From Acanthopleuribacter pedis (GTDB taxonomy: Bacteria; Acidobacteriota; Holophagae; Acanthopleuribacterales; Acanthopleuribacteraceae), in assembly GCF_017377855.1 (NCBI RefSeq), contig NZ_JAFREP010000001.1:310001-374000 (forward strand): DNA of 64,000 nucleotides. Reading direction: 5' to 3'. Of the stretch, positions 33,721 through 45,512 are shown piece by piece. The notes under the pieces were generated by a model that searched no databases, was not told where the DNA came from, and saw only the letters and a program-made list of their open reading frames with translations. How positions within the stretch are numbered: position 1 is the first letter of the stretch; every line of letters starts with the position of its first letter. Both the position numbers and the translations under genes were made by a program.

Positions 33721-35246
33721 CATTGCCTCCTTGGCTTACTTACACTGCTTTCGCGTGCTAGATCTACTGAGAAACTGATATAATTCTTCTCAGAAGAAAA
33801 ACTCTTGCTTTTGTTAATTGAACTAACGCCAGAAAAAGGAAAGTTCATTTTCTCCGCCCAAAAGCGTTCATATTCATATATAACACTCAATAGAGAGCTG
33901 TCTTGATTCAAAACGGCAAAAGCATGCGCTTCTTTTAGATGCTTATAGCTTTGATCCATATTTCCCGTTGCTGAATAGAGTAGGCCTAGATTGGCGTGGT
34001 AATATCCAGAGTAGCTTGTTTCTGTTGTCTTAGAGAGCCTCAATGCTTTATGGCTTAGAGTGATAGCTTTATTGATGTCACCTTGAAGGAAATTATATTG
34101 TGACTCATAATGAAGAGTTACTGCTTCTCTTCCGGGGACATTTAACATTTGGGCAAGCTTAATGCATTCCATCATCTTTTCAGGTTGATATAGATAGAAA
34201 TGACAATCTGCCATGCTTAAGTAAATTTTCTTTAGATCTAGCCTTTGTTTTGACAGGCCTCTTAATTTAGTCTCAGCCTCTTCAAAGTTTTCTAAGGCAA
34301 GACTAAGATGTCCTCGGTTGAGATAGGCAAGCCCAACAACATGATTCGCCTTTGCTTGCCACCCCAGTTCCTCGTCATATAAAAGTGGCTCTATAATAGT
34401 TTTGATTTCCTCAATATCCTTATGGGGGTCGTAGGCCGCACGCCATCCAATACCGTATACTTCAGCTTTGTTTCCTGAAACTTTAAATGATTTTGTGATA
34501 TTTTTGACTGCGGTAACGCCGCCTGTATTCTGAGCCGTTTCCATTTTTTCTAGCTCTGGGTAACTTTGGAATAGAATTACGCCACCAATCGTGGCTAAAC
34601 AGATAAAAGTCGAAAAAGCCGACATGGCGAAAGCCATGGGAACCCGCCATCTTCGAAATCGCTTGCGTAGACTTCGCTTTGTAGGTTTAACCGTCTCAAC
34701 CTGACCCATTTCGGTTTGGTCCCCACCAGGAACACTGACGGCCTGGATACTCTCGGCGGGAGCTTCCACAACCACATACGAAGATTCAGTTCCCTCAACA
34801 CTTTTAGGGTCTTCTATTTCCAGAGCCTTCTTAAGCAACTCCAAAACCTCTTCCAGCGACCTCGGTTGCTCCAACCCCAAATAATCGGCCGCGACCCAGG
34901 CGTACTGAGCCCCAAGGTAAATATTCATATCGTGACCTGTTGGGCCAAAGGGTTCGGTTCCAATGGGCTGATAAGCACGCGCGGTTGGCGTGCTCTCGGG
35001 GTTTTGATCACTCGATTCGTTAAGAAACATCTTGTACCTATATGGCATATAACGACTTAAGACAGATCTAGCGTCTTTAGGTTTCTTTTTGCACTTTTCC
35101 TGCATTGCCCTTACGACCTGATCATCTTTTTCCCATTCAGAAACGATATCCCCCGTGCGATATCTTTTTTCGGGATCGAGCGACAAGAAAAACTCTTCAA
35201 ACCAACGATCCCGTCTTACTTTGGTTTTCCCCTTTGCGACCGCCAT
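33720..35246 (-). CDS. Membrane-anchored TPR protein of unknown function
   Basis: 508 residues with one membrane helix (AFAMSAFSTFICLATIGGVI, about 218-240), a basic stretch before it (KRSLRKRFRRWR) that keeps the N-terminus cytoplasmic, and a C-terminal TPR-like region (about 300-470; HVVGLAYLNRGHLSLALENF, ANLGLLYSATGNMDQSYKHL). The N-terminal 150 residues (RDRWFEEFFLSLDPEKRYRT, YMPYRYKMFL) form a domain I do not recognise. AAGGAG lies 5 nt before the ATG at 35246; 62 extra upstream codons are unlikely. The base composition is AT-richer than core genes nearby, which suits an acquired gene. Confidence 0.75.
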   Translation of the reverse strand: MAVAKGKTKVRRDRWFEEFFLSLDPEKRYRTGDIVSEWEKDDQVVRAMQEKCKKKPKDARSVLSRYMPYRYKMFLNESSDQNPESTPTARAYQPIGTEPFGPTGHDMNIYLGAQYAWVAADYLGLEQPRSLEEVLELLKKALEIEDPKSVEGTESSYVVVEAPAESIQAVSVPGGDQTEMGQVETVKPTKRSLRKRFRRWRVPMAFAMSAFSTFICLATIGGVILFQSYPELEKMETAQNTGGVTAVKNITKSFKVSGNKAEVYGIGWRAAYDPHKDIEEIKTIIEPLLYDEELGWQAKANHVVGLAYLNRGHLSLALENFEEAETKLRGLSKQRLDLKKIYLSMADCHFYLYQPEKMMECIKLAQMLNVPGREAVTLHYESQYNFLQGDINKAITLSHKALRLSKTTETSYSGYYHANLGLLYSATGNMDQSYKHLKEAHAFAVLNQDSSLLSVIYEYERFWAEKMNFPFSGVSSINKSKSFSSEKNYISFSVDLARESSVSKPRRQ

Positions 35247-36128
35247 AGCAACTCCTTTTATTTCAATATGATAAATAAGGAGCTGCACTTTACCGCTTAG
35301 GATGGTTAGCAATTCCCACGGCGGTACCCTCAAGTGATGTTGGTTCGGAGTGCAACCAACGTGCCCCTCTTTGTAACTTTCGCAACGCGAAGACAAACGG
35401 AAATTATATGCGGGCAAGCCAAACTTTTGCAATCTTTTGAAGTCGTTGACTCATTCTGAACCAGTGGCCTTCCACCTTCGAGATTTTGGGAGCCTTGATC
35501 TTAAGCGAGGAGCAAGTCTTTGGTGCCATGTTGGACTTCGTGTAACCCGTTGATAAATTAGAACCTCTCCCGTTCTGTGCCCTAAAGCACCTCGACCCCC
35601 GATTGAAGCCGCAAATCGATCTTAGCTAAATGTAGATATGGGCCGATTCTGCGGTTCCTTGGTAATACGAAACCGAGAAAATAAAGAACTACCGAAAGGG
35701 GCTCAAGTGTCTAGATAAAATGCACTTGAGCGAAGGCAAAATAGTCAAAATAAAAAAGCAAGAGACAATCGGTGCCGGGCGATTTTGTTAAACAAAAACA
35801 TTATCCAATAAGAAACCAGAATGATTTATTATGAAAACGAAAAAAGGAGATTAATTTTCCTGCAAAAACCAAACTTTCATTTCTTGTACCAGGAGTGAAT
35901 TTTTGTTGAAAATTTACAGTTGCAATTTTCAAATTCGCCAAGGTATAACTTTAAAAGTCGAGGCGAGAAGAGAAATAACCGTGTCGGTGAAATCAAGAAA
36001 CGCTCAGTAACTTAGCGGTTCTTTGAGGACTAGGTTGAAGGAAGTTTGCACTTTACTTCTTTCGGCGATCCTAGCAAGCAAGAAGAAACCTCAAGAAAGC
36101 AATTGGGTGATTTTAAGACCCCTTGTCG
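35247..36128. other. AT-rich gene-free stretch
   Basis: About 880 bases, strongly AT-rich from 35640 to 36050, with no credible frame on either strand. It probably contains divergent promoters. I see no repeat shared with other parts of the window. Confidence 0.5.
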
Positions 36129-36698
36129 ATGGCTAGGATCGACAGGAATTCAGTAAAAAAGAGATTTGTTATGACCAATTTATTTAACCATGATGAGCTA
36201 GAACTTAAAGCCGTAGAAAAGACATGGACTGCCGAGTTCTTGCTTAAGCAAGACGGAATTTTCTACTTAAAAGACATTGTCGAAAAACTCGAGATCGATG
36301 CTGCGAAAATCAAAAGACTTGTTCGCCAGATGAGAGAGGATGGTAAAAACCCGTGGGTATTAGCAGGCATTCGCAAAGTCTGGAATCACTGGGTTATCAG
36401 AATGACGGTTTTTGCGCCCTTTTACCGAGAGAATCTACGGCGAACTTACAAGAAGGTCGACCCAAATTGGGATGGAAACACGCTGTTAAGCCAGGAAGGG
36501 GTTTTTTACCTTTCCGACGTGTGTAAACTTATTCCATTTTCCGCGCATCAACTCCGCTATCAAGCAAAGAAAATGGCGAACAGCAGAGAGAAAATTGGTG
36601 TATTCAAGGACCCTGATACTAAGGGTTATGCCGTAGATATGGCGGTATTTTCCCCCTGGATTAGGGCCGTTTGGCAAGACACAGGGGTGAGCAAGTAA
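36129..36698 (+). CDS. Protein with two tandem copies of one unknown domain
   Basis: 189 residues from the ATG at 36129 (a later ATG at 36171 is also possible). Residues about 33-103 and 114-183 align with each other: LLKQDGIFYLKDI against LLSQEGVFYLSDV, then a basic helix, then VIRMTVFAPFYRENL against AVDMAVFSPWIRAVW. Each unit looks like a winged-helix or HTH-type module with a helix rich in Lys/Arg (KIKRLVRQM, QLRYQAKKM), so DNA binding is plausible but unproven. I do not recognise the family. It stands alone and is followed by a strong hairpin. Confidence 0.65.
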   Translation: MARIDRNSVKKRFVMTNLFNHDELELKAVEKTWTAEFLLKQDGIFYLKDIVEKLEIDAAKIKRLVRQMREDGKNPWVLAGIRKVWNHWVIRMTVFAPFYRENLRRTYKKVDPNWDGNTLLSQEGVFYLSDVCKLIPFSAHQLRYQAKKMANSREKIGVFKDPDTKGYAVDMAVFSPWIRAVWQDTGVSK

Positions 36699-36724
36699 CC
36701 GGTCTACAAGGGTGTTCAAAGCTC

Positions 36725-36766
36725 GCGGGTAGCGGTTGCAAAGGGGCTTTTGCGACCGCTACCCGC
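36725..36766 (+). terminator. Strong hairpin after the duplicated-domain gene
   Basis: Arms GCGGGTAGCGGTTGCAAA and TTTGCGACCGCTACCCGC pair over 18 bp with one T-G wobble. It lies 27 nt past the stop. No T tract follows on the plus strand, so termination may need Rho or the hairpin may protect the mRNA end. Confidence 0.55.
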
Positions 36767-36955
36767 TAAACCAAAAATCTACCCATCACGGGAAAAAGAA
36801 ACAGAGAAATGGTTTTTTCATTGATCTCCCACCTTGGGGGCGGATTCGTCGCGGCTGAAGGTCGATTTGGGTTCAGAACGCATGCAGTTCGGGTGCATCA
36901 ACGTTCACGGGCCTATTTCGAGGCTGCCGCGACATTTTTTTGAAACGGGTGGTGT

Positions 36956-37789
36956 ATGCCAATATTCAGGCTATTTCGGAAAAACAAGAAAAAGGAGAGC
37001 GCCCCAAGCTTTGCGGTTCATTCTGCCGGCTTATCCCATCGTGGAAACGTACGGGAAACGAACCAAGACGCATTCATGTTTCCAGATAAGGCGAGCTGTG
37101 GTTCTGCTGTGATGGCTGTTGCCGATGGCATGGGAGGACACGAGGGCGGCGAGGTTGCTGCAAAGCAGTGCATCAAAATCTTTGGCGAAACCCTCAAAGA
37201 TGGTTATGACGGCGCCTGGCGGTGGCCGGACGCCTGGGGAAAACCGCCGAAAACCGGTGAAAGAGACCTCGAAAGCTTCATCCTTGAACATGCCTTAATG
37301 ACCGCGCATCTCGCGATAAGCAAGCTTGCGCGGGAAGACAGCACCCTGCATGACATGGGAACCACTTTCACCGGCGCATTGATCGAAGGTGAAACGCTTT
37401 ACAGCATCCACGCGGGGGATTCTCGGCTGTTTCTCTACAGGAACGGTTTTTTAAAACAGCTCACCCGCGATCATCGTTTTGACCCCGCGGTGAGTGACAC
37501 GCTGATGATCCCGGCGGAGTTGGCTGAACGCTACACCCTCCCAAACGTCTTAACCCAATCCGTTGGTAATGGACCTTTAAAACCTGACCTTGACAGTCAC
37601 AAGCTACAGTGGGGCGATGTTCTTTTGTTTTGCTCCGACGGCCTAACCGACATGATCTCCGACGAACACATCCGGCGAATTCTTGGGGCGGAACCATCCG
37701 CACAGCAACGGGCTCAAGCGCTCATCGATGCCGCCCTTCTCCAAGGTGGACGGGATAACGTTACCGCGGTGGTTGCCACGTGTCAGTAA
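36956..37789 (+). CDS. PP2C-family protein phosphatase (Stp1/PrpC type)
   Basis: 277-residue Mn/Mg-dependent Ser/Thr phosphatase. Motifs in order: SHRGNVRETNQDAF, AVADGMGGHEGG (metal Asp57), DMGTTFTGAL, SIHAGDSRLFLYR, LLFCSDGLTDMI and GGRDNVTAVV, giving a complete metal site. It has an insert with WRWPDAWGKPPKTGERD after the second motif. PP2C enzymes of this type reverse Hanks-type kinases and also occur in type VI secretion and stress systems; no kinase is near. The ribosome site is weak. A 97-residue gene follows 35 nt downstream and a terminator follows that, so the two form an operon. Confidence 0.88.
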   Translation: MPIFRLFRKNKKKESAPSFAVHSAGLSHRGNVRETNQDAFMFPDKASCGSAVMAVADGMGGHEGGEVAAKQCIKIFGETLKDGYDGAWRWPDAWGKPPKTGERDLESFILEHALMTAHLAISKLAREDSTLHDMGTTFTGALIEGETLYSIHAGDSRLFLYRNGFLKQLTRDHRFDPAVSDTLMIPAELAERYTLPNVLTQSVGNGPLKPDLDSHKLQWGDVLLFCSDGLTDMISDEHIRRILGAEPSAQQRAQALIDAALLQGGRDNVTAVVATCQ

Positions 37790-37824
37790 ACATTCGCTGT
37801 TGGTAAGCCTGAAAGGATCTTTAA

Positions 37825-38118
37825 ATGAAACGTCCAACCGGGCGTCCCATGAAATACGCGTCCATCATCGAACAGCTTGATGAGGACGATCTTTATACGC
37901 CGGCAACCATCGCCGATTTCGCGGAAGAAATCGGTTTCATAGACGCCCGCGATCCCGAGCAACATCGACTTGCGCGTCAACGGGTGCGCATCGCGATGGG
38001 CCGTTTCTCAAATAACCATAACTTTCCCGATGAGGGTGACGGCTTTGTGACGCTTCGCGGCCAACCGCCCATCCCGGCCTGGTTTGGGTGGCGCTGGAAA
38101 AATGCCATCCATGATTGA
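37825..38118 (+). CDS. Small basic hypothetical protein in PP2C operon
   Basis: 97 residues starting MKRPTGRPMKYASIIEQLDE. A GRP core at the N-terminus resembles an AT-hook, and the helix HRLARQRVRIAMGRFSNNH is strongly basic; the C-terminal QPPIPAWFGWRWK is Trp-rich. DNA or RNA binding is a guess. It follows the phosphatase by 35 nt with GAAAGGA about 8 nt before the ATG, and is followed by a terminator, so it is probably cotranscribed. I do not know a named family. Confidence 0.65.
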   Translation: MKRPTGRPMKYASIIEQLDEDDLYTPATIADFAEEIGFIDARDPEQHRLARQRVRIAMGRFSNNHNFPDEGDGFVTLRGQPPIPAWFGWRWKNAIHD

Positions 38119-38143
38119 CGTCAAATCCTTTCCATCTCCTCGG

Positions 38144-38197
38144 CCGTGGTCAGGGGCTTCCTGTTGTCCCACGAGGCACCCGACCACGGTTTTTTTT
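38144..38197 (+). terminator. Rho-independent terminator of the PP2C operon
   Basis: Arms CCGTGGTC (38144-38151) and GACCACGG (38182-38189) followed by eight T residues. The loop of 30 nt can extend the stem. The T tract overlaps the stop of the convergent recombinase gene. Confidence 0.75.
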
Positions 38198-39489
38198 AGG
38201 CCGCGTTTCGCTTCACCTTTGCAAGTTTGAGGATGTTGTTTTCGATTTTAACCATCCACGACCGATTTGTGTCGGGGTCGAACTCGTCTCGAACGTAACC
38301 ATCAGTTACATCGCCCTGGTGGTTGAGGAATGCCTTAAGCACGCTTCTCGGAACCCCTAGCAGTTCGGCCAAAGATGCAAACGTCCGGCGCAACGCATGG
38401 GGCGTGAACTTGATCCCCGTTTCCGCCACAATTCGTGGTTGCAGTTCAGAGTAGGGCGCGATGTGGGTGCCCTTCCGATCTCGAAAGCCCGGAAAAACGT
38501 AAGGCGAGGAAGAATCGCGCTCATCATATCGTTTTTTCAGCAGGTCAAGAACAAAGGGGCCGATTGGCTTGATGTGGCGCCGGGAATTCTTTACCACGTG
38601 GCCAGGTAGCGTGATGGTTCCGTCAGTAAACGAAATGTATTCCCATTTCAGTTTGCGGCATTCACCACCGCGAAAGCCGGTAAAAAGGCCTAGCAGATAA
38701 CAAAGCAAGTGGCTTCTGTCGGGCTCGCCAAGGGGCGACTGATACAGTTTGACGAATGCTCGGGCAAGAGAACCCAGGTTCTTTTTCGTGACCACAAGCT
38801 GTTCCTTTTGCCATTTGAGGTCAGTCAGCTTTAGGGCCGAAATTGGACAAGCAGGAAAGTCTCTTTCCTCTTCAATCGTATAAATCGCGTACGCCTTATT
38901 CCACATCGATGAAAGCATCTGGAACGCTGATTTCGTTTCGCACTTGCTAATTTTTAGAATTTCCTTGTGGCGAACTTTCTGTTCCTTGATCGAGATTTCC
39001 GAAACAGGTCGGGACATCCAGTCCGAAAAATGGCGGCGAAGGGTGTACCCGTAATTTTGGATGGTGTTGGGTTTTAAAGATCCTTCAGCCATCGCTGTTT
39101 CAATGGTGACCCCCAAGGTAATGGGTTGATCCTCGGGTTGGGAAACAAGTGCGTCTTGCATCTCTTCGCAATCGGTTTTCTTCTTCCGTGGGTCCTGGCC
39201 GAGATCACAAAGGTGAAGAAACCCGCGCGCTTCTTTTCGGGCGCTTTCGACGTCCCAGGCTTCCAACTTGCCAATTTACCTTGACCGGTGGTTGGCTGGA
39301 TTTGGCGCCGCTAGCGTCTTTGACCCGAGATTCAAAAAAGTAGTTGCTCTTGGTTCCGACGCGGAGCTTTAGACCTTTGACGAGCGTGTCACGGTAGACG
39401 ATTTGACCGCGTTCGGTGAAGGGTAGGCCGACGAGCTTCGCTTGGGTAAACTTGAATTCGCGTTGTTGGGTGCTTGCTTGTTTCTTCAT
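38196..39489 (-). pseudogene. Frameshifted tyrosine recombinase (phage-type integrase)
   Basis: Integrase of site-specific type split between two frames. The first frame (from the ATG at 39489, with GAGGT upstream) encodes the arm-binding (DUF4102-like) domain, including VYRDTLVKGLKLRVGTKSNY. The second frame carries the rest from KLEAWDVESARKEARGF to the end at 38196. A shift near 39270, around the VNWQVG/KLEAWD junction, separates them. The catalytic part appears intact: LFTGFRGGECRKL (Arg), TPHALRRTF (His-x-x-Arg), FLNHQG and TDGYVR (Tyr). It marks the edge of the AT-richer region and is probably its former integrase. A sequencing error cannot be excluded. Confidence 0.75.
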
Positions 39490-39683
39490 GTAAAGGTGAC
39501 CTCGCTTGTTTTGATTCGTGTCGAAGTTGCGACATATGCGACACGAACGAGCTAAACCAGGGGAAACCACGGAAGCAAATCGCCACCGCGGCCACCTTTA
39601 CATTATCCTGAAGGGCATTAAATAGAGCGACTTAGGGATTAAATTAGTAACCAGGGGGAACCAAGCAAAAACCCCACAACTAT

Positions 39684-39699
39684 TTGTGAGAAATGCGGG
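39684..39699. repeat. REP-like 16-mer, copy 2
   Basis: TTGTGAGAAATGCGGG, identical to one arm of the inverted repeat at 22310-22373. It abuts the stop codon of the thiDE gene on the minus strand. No complementary arm is seen nearby. Confidence 0.65.
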
Positions 39700-41193
39700 C
39701 TAGTGGACGCGTTGGAGCCAGTGGCGCGTTTCCGCCTCGGGGTCCTCGGCCTCGGTGACGGCCGTGATCACGGCCAGTGAATCCGCACCCGCCGAGAGCA
39801 AGGTGGCGATGTGGTGTTTTTTGATGCCGCCAATGGCCACCAGCGGGTAAGACAAGCTGCGGCGCCAGCGGCGCAACGCCTCAATGCCTTGTGGGGCGAA
39901 ACGCATGTCTTTGGTTTGGGTGGTGAAAATCGGACCGACGGCCATGTAAGAAGGCCGCAGGGCGAGGGCGCGGGCGACCTCCCAATAACAGTGGGTGCTG
40001 ACGCCCAGACGCAGGCCGGCCTGGGCAATCGCGGCAAGGTCGGCTGTTTGCAAATCTTCCTGGCCGAGGTGTACGCCGTAGGCACCCTCGTCGATGGCGA
40101 TTTGCCAGTAATCATTGATGAATAGGCGACAGGAACTTTGGCGTGCGATTTGGACCGCACGGCGAATTTCGTGGACCAGGGCTTGACCGCGCAGCGCTTT
40201 GACGCGTAACTGGCAGGTTTTGACGCCGAGCGGGAGCAGGCGTTCCAGCCAGGCGCAGGAATCAACAATGGGGTAAAAGCCGAGGCGGTCGGGGCCGCAG
40301 TCTGGGAAGCGGAGGCGGTTGTTGCCTTCCTCGGCCGTGGCCGTCAGCCAGGGGAGGTCGCCTTCAAACTCCGGCCAGCCGCCCTGGTGGACCGGTGCGC
40401 TGCCCGCGCCCAGTGGCTGAGCCAAGCGAATCGATTGGCCGACAAAGGCCTTGGCAATGACCAGCGCATCGCGGATTTCGTAGCCAAGGGCAAGGGCGGC
40501 GGCGAGGGCCGAGGACAGAGTGCAGCCTGAGCCGTGGTTGTTGCCTTGGGGATGCCGTTCACTGGTGAGCCACAGGGATTGGGTGCCGTCGGTCCAGTAG
40601 TCTTGGGCGGTCGCGCCGGAGCCGTGGCCGCCTTTGATCCAAACGGATTGGGAACCCAGTGCCAGCAAATCGCGGCCGGCGCTTTCGATGTCTTCCGTGT
40701 TTTTAAGCGTGCGGCCCAGCAGGGTTTCCGCCTCGGGCAGGTTGGGGGTGAGCACGGTGGCGCGCGGAATCAGCAATTCACGCAGGCTTTGGATCGCATC
40801 CGATTGCAGCAACACGTCGCCGCTGGTGGCGACCATGACGGGGTCGATGACCACGGGTACGTCGAGGTCGCCAAGGTGACGATGGACGGCGAGGATGGTG
40901 TTGCGGTCGGCGAGCATGCCGATTTTTACCGCCCGCGGCATGAGGTCGTTTTTGAGCGCGCGCAGTTGGGCGTCGATCATGTCCGGGTCGGTCACCGAAA
41001 TGGCCGAAACACCGGCGGTGTTTTGCGCGGTTAAGGCGGTGATCACGCTACAGCCGTGGGTGCCCAGCGCGTTGAAGGTTTTGATGTCGGCTTGAATGCC
41101 GGCGCCGCCGCCCGAATCGGAACCGGCAATGGTCCAACAAATCGGGTGCGGTTGCTTCTTGGATGTGCCGCCCTCGGCGGGGTGTTGGCTCAT
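39700..41193 (-). CDS. thiDE: Bifunctional HMP/HMP-P kinase and thiamin-phosphate synthase
   Basis: A natural fusion of 497 residues. Residues 1-260 are ThiD ([49 protein letters not shown]), which phosphorylates hydroxymethylpyrimidine. Residues about 295-497 are ThiE ([35 protein letters not shown]), which joins the pyrimidine and thiazole phosphates to thiamin phosphate. The ThiE DxxxxH/LGQ pattern is kept. The start overlaps the thiG stop (ATGA), so the two are coupled. It is the last gene of the thiamin operon. Confidence 0.93.
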   Translation of the reverse strand: MSQHPAEGGTSKKQPHPICWTIAGSDSGGGAGIQADIKTFNALGTHGCSVITALTAQNTAGVSAISVTDPDMIDAQLRALKNDLMPRAVKIGMLADRNTILAVHRHLGDLDVPVVIDPVMVATSGDVLLQSDAIQSLRELLIPRATVLTPNLPEAETLLGRTLKNTEDIESAGRDLLALGSQSVWIKGGHGSGATAQDYWTDGTQSLWLTSERHPQGNNHGSGCTLSSALAAALALGYEIRDALVIAKAFVGQSIRLAQPLGAGSAPVHQGGWPEFEGDLPWLTATAEEGNNRLRFPDCGPDRLGFYPIVDSCAWLERLLPLGVKTCQLRVKALRGQALVHEIRRAVQIARQSSCRLFINDYWQIAIDEGAYGVHLGQEDLQTADLAAIAQAGLRLGVSTHCYWEVARALALRPSYMAVGPIFTTQTKDMRFAPQGIEALRRWRRSLSYPLVAIGGIKKHHIATLLSAGADSLAVITAVTEAEDPEAETRHWLQRVH

Positions 41194-41975
41194 GAGTTGG
41201 CTCCATGCCAGAAAGGGGTGCCCAGGGTGGGGGTGCTGGGGCTGGCGAAATCGCGTTTGGGCATCACGCCGGCCTCGTAGGCCAAACGGCCCGATTCGAC
41301 GGCGCCGGCGAAGGCGCGCGCCATGGCGACGGGATCCTGGGCCAAGGCGACGGCGCTGTTGATCAAGACACCGTCGTAACCCATTTCGAGGGCGCGGACG
41401 GCGTCGGAGGGGCGGCCGATGCCGGCGTCCACGATCAAACTTACCTCGGGTAGGCGAGCGCGGATCATGGTCAGATTAAACGGGTTAAGCAAGCCTTGGC
41501 CGGATCCGATCGGGGAGGCCCAAGGCATCACCGTGCGGCAGCCGGCCTCGGCCAAACGCGTACACAGCACCAGGTCGTCGGTGGTGTAGGGGAATACCTC
41601 GAAATCTTGGCGGATCAGTTCCTCGGTGGCTTCCAGCAGGCCGATGGGGTCCGGTTGCAGGTTGTAGTCGTCGCCGATCACTTCCAGTTTGATCCAGTTG
41701 GTGTCGAACAGTTCGCGCGCCATTTGCGCGGTGGTGACGGCTTCTTTGACGGACTTGCAGCCCGCGGTATTGGGCAAAATGCGTTTGCCGAGATCTTTAA
41801 TATAGTCCCAGAACTGCTCGCCGCCGCCGTCGGCGGGGTTTTGACGGCGTAACGAGACGGTGAGCACATCGGCGCGCGAGGCTTCGATGGCTTGGCGCAT
41901 GATATCGGGTGAGGGGTACAGCGCGGTACCGATCAGCAGCCGGCTCAAGTTCCGGCATTCGGGTTCGTGCCACAT
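41190..41975 (-). CDS. thiG: Thiazole synthase
   Basis: 261-residue TIM-barrel enzyme that makes the thiazole phosphate from DXP, dehydroglycine and ThiS thiocarboxylate. It reads [20 protein letters not shown], then ILPNTAGC and IKLEVIGDD, which holds the Schiff-base Lys, then [12 protein letters not shown] and [11 protein letters not shown]. Length is typical. GGGAGG precedes the ATG at 41975; the longer frame upstream runs over thiS. It begins one base after the thiS stop and overlaps thiDE by four bases. Confidence 0.95.
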   Translation of the reverse strand: MWHEPECRNLSRLLIGTALYPSPDIMRQAIEASRADVLTVSLRRQNPADGGGEQFWDYIKDLGKRILPNTAGCKSVKEAVTTAQMARELFDTNWIKLEVIGDDYNLQPDPIGLLEATEELIRQDFEVFPYTTDDLVLCTRLAEAGCRTVMPWASPIGSGQGLLNPFNLTMIRARLPEVSLIVDAGIGRPSDAVRALEMGYDGVLINSAVALAQDPVAMARAFAGAVESGRLAYEAGVMPKRDFASPSTPTLGTPFWHGANS

Positions 41976-41976
41976 T

Positions 41977-42180
41977 TTAGCCTCCCTGCATGGGTGAAAG
42001 GACTTCCAGCGATTCACCGCCGCGTAAGGTGACGTCGGCGTAACGGCTACGCGGGACAAAATCACCGTCGAGGGCGACGGCAAAGCCGCGACCATGGAAG
42101 CCGCGGTCCGCGAGGAACTCGTCCAGGCGCATGGGCTTCGCCAGTTGACCGGCCTCGCCGTTTAGTGTGAGTTCAATCAT
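41977..42180 (-). CDS. thiS: Sulfur carrier protein ThiS
   Basis: 67-residue ubiquitin-like sulfur carrier with the obligatory C-terminal diglycine (SPMQGG), which is adenylated and thiocarboxylated. It starts [20 protein letters not shown], and GGAGG lies 8 nt before the ATG at 42180. It sits directly upstream of thiG, its acceptor, as in most thiamin operons. No ThiF gene is visible in the window, so a distant or MoeB-type enzyme must activate it. Confidence 0.93.
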   Translation of the reverse strand: MIELTLNGEAGQLAKPMRLDEFLADRGFHGRGFAVALDGDFVPRSRYADVTLRGGESLEVLSPMQGG

Positions 42181-42247
42181 GTGCCGACCTCCAGGGGGTG
42201 CTTTTTGCAGGACATCATAGGACGAAATCGCGCTGGTGCCAACCGAA

Positions 42248-43324
42248 TCAGGGCGCATCGTCGCTTTGCAACAAGGTGGGGTAAGGTTGGGGTTCGCCCG
42301 ATAAAACCGCGACGCAAGCGGCGGTGACGGCGGGGGCGATTAAGTAACCGTGGCGGTACAGACCGTTGACGCGCAACAGGCCGGCGCCGACCTGTAAGGC
42401 GGGTAGGTTGTCCGGCAGGGCGGGGCGACACTGGGCGGCGGTCTCCAGTATTTCGGCCTCGGCAAAACCGGGATGCAGGCTGAAGGCGGCCGACAGCAGT
42501 TCCAGCGCGGAACGGACGGTGACGGGCCCACGGGCGTCGCTTTCAATTTGGGTGGCGCCGATGACGACCTGTTGGTTGGGACGTGGGCTGATGTAAATCG
42601 GGTAGCGAGGGTGCATTAGGCGGATCGGCCGGCCGATTTGGACCTCGGGTGCGTACAGGCGAACGACTTCACCGCGAACACCGCGCAGGTGCGGCCATTG
42701 CGCGCGTGCGCCCAGGCCGCGGCAATCGACAACCTGATCGAAGTGGTAGCCGGCTTGCGCGGTTTGAATGCATCCCGGTGCCACCGCCGTCACCGCGACC
42801 TTTTCGTGCCAAACGACCTCGGCCGCATCCAGTGCCGCGGCCAGGGCCGGCAACAACATGCGCGGTTCCAATTGACCTTCCGGCTCGAGGAAACAGGCAC
42901 CGTTGAAGCGGGGTGCCAGCTCGGGTTCCAGCTCGGCCAAAGCGCGGCGGTCCAGGCGGTGGAGTTGTGCCGCGGTGGTGTTTTTCCGGGTGACCTGTGC
43001 CCGGAACGCTTCTAGTTCACGGTGATCTTGCTGGTGGGCGACGACCAGGCTTCCACTGCTCTGGAAATAAACCGGTTCGGGTAAGCCGGCCAGCCATAGG
43101 GGCCAGGCTTTGAGAGAGGCCAAACCGAGTTCGGTGATGATGGGTTCGGCTTTTTCCAGCTCGGCCAAAGGCGTGAGCATGCCGGCACCGACCCACGAAC
43201 AACTGTCGTGACCGGCGCGGCTGTCGCGATCAAACAGGGTCACCGTGTGGCCCGCGCGTTGCATCGCCAAGGCGATCATGCGGCCGATCAGACCCGCGCC
43301 CGCGATTCCTAGCGACCTGGTCAA
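42248..43324 (-). CDS. thiO: Glycine oxidase ThiO
   Basis: 358-residue FAD-dependent amine oxidase that turns glycine into dehydroglycine for ThiG. The FAD motif GAGLIG is at the N-terminus, followed by SWVGAGMLTPLAE, the DAO-type RGVRGEVVRL and IYISPRPNQQVVIGATQIE, and a C-terminal NGLYRHGYLIAPA. It sits between thiC and thiS, which fixes the assignment as ThiO rather than a generic DAO. The presence of ThiO rather than radical-SAM ThiH implies an oxygen-using route. Confidence 0.92.
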   Translation of the reverse strand: MTRSLGIAGAGLIGRMIALAMQRAGHTVTLFDRDSRAGHDSCSWVGAGMLTPLAELEKAEPIITELGLASLKAWPLWLAGLPEPVYFQSSGSLVVAHQQDHRELEAFRAQVTRKNTTAAQLHRLDRRALAELEPELAPRFNGACFLEPEGQLEPRMLLPALAAALDAAEVVWHEKVAVTAVAPGCIQTAQAGYHFDQVVDCRGLGARAQWPHLRGVRGEVVRLYAPEVQIGRPIRLMHPRYPIYISPRPNQQVVIGATQIESDARGPVTVRSALELLSAAFSLHPGFAEAEILETAAQCRPALPDNLPALQVGAGLLRVNGLYRHGYLIAPAVTAACVAVLSGEPQPYPTLLQSDDAP

Positions 43325-43390
43325 GCAGGCCTCCTCATGAAGGGAACCCTGTCCACGCGTCCGCGAGGCGAACGCGTGGCGATGGGGTGG

Positions 43391-45512
<2,122 letters not shown>

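Noticed and set aside
39490..39699. tRNA gene or attachment site next to the integrase
   Set aside because: No cloverleaf-like sequence seen in the 210 bases, and no direct repeat to the other island edge that I could identify by eye.
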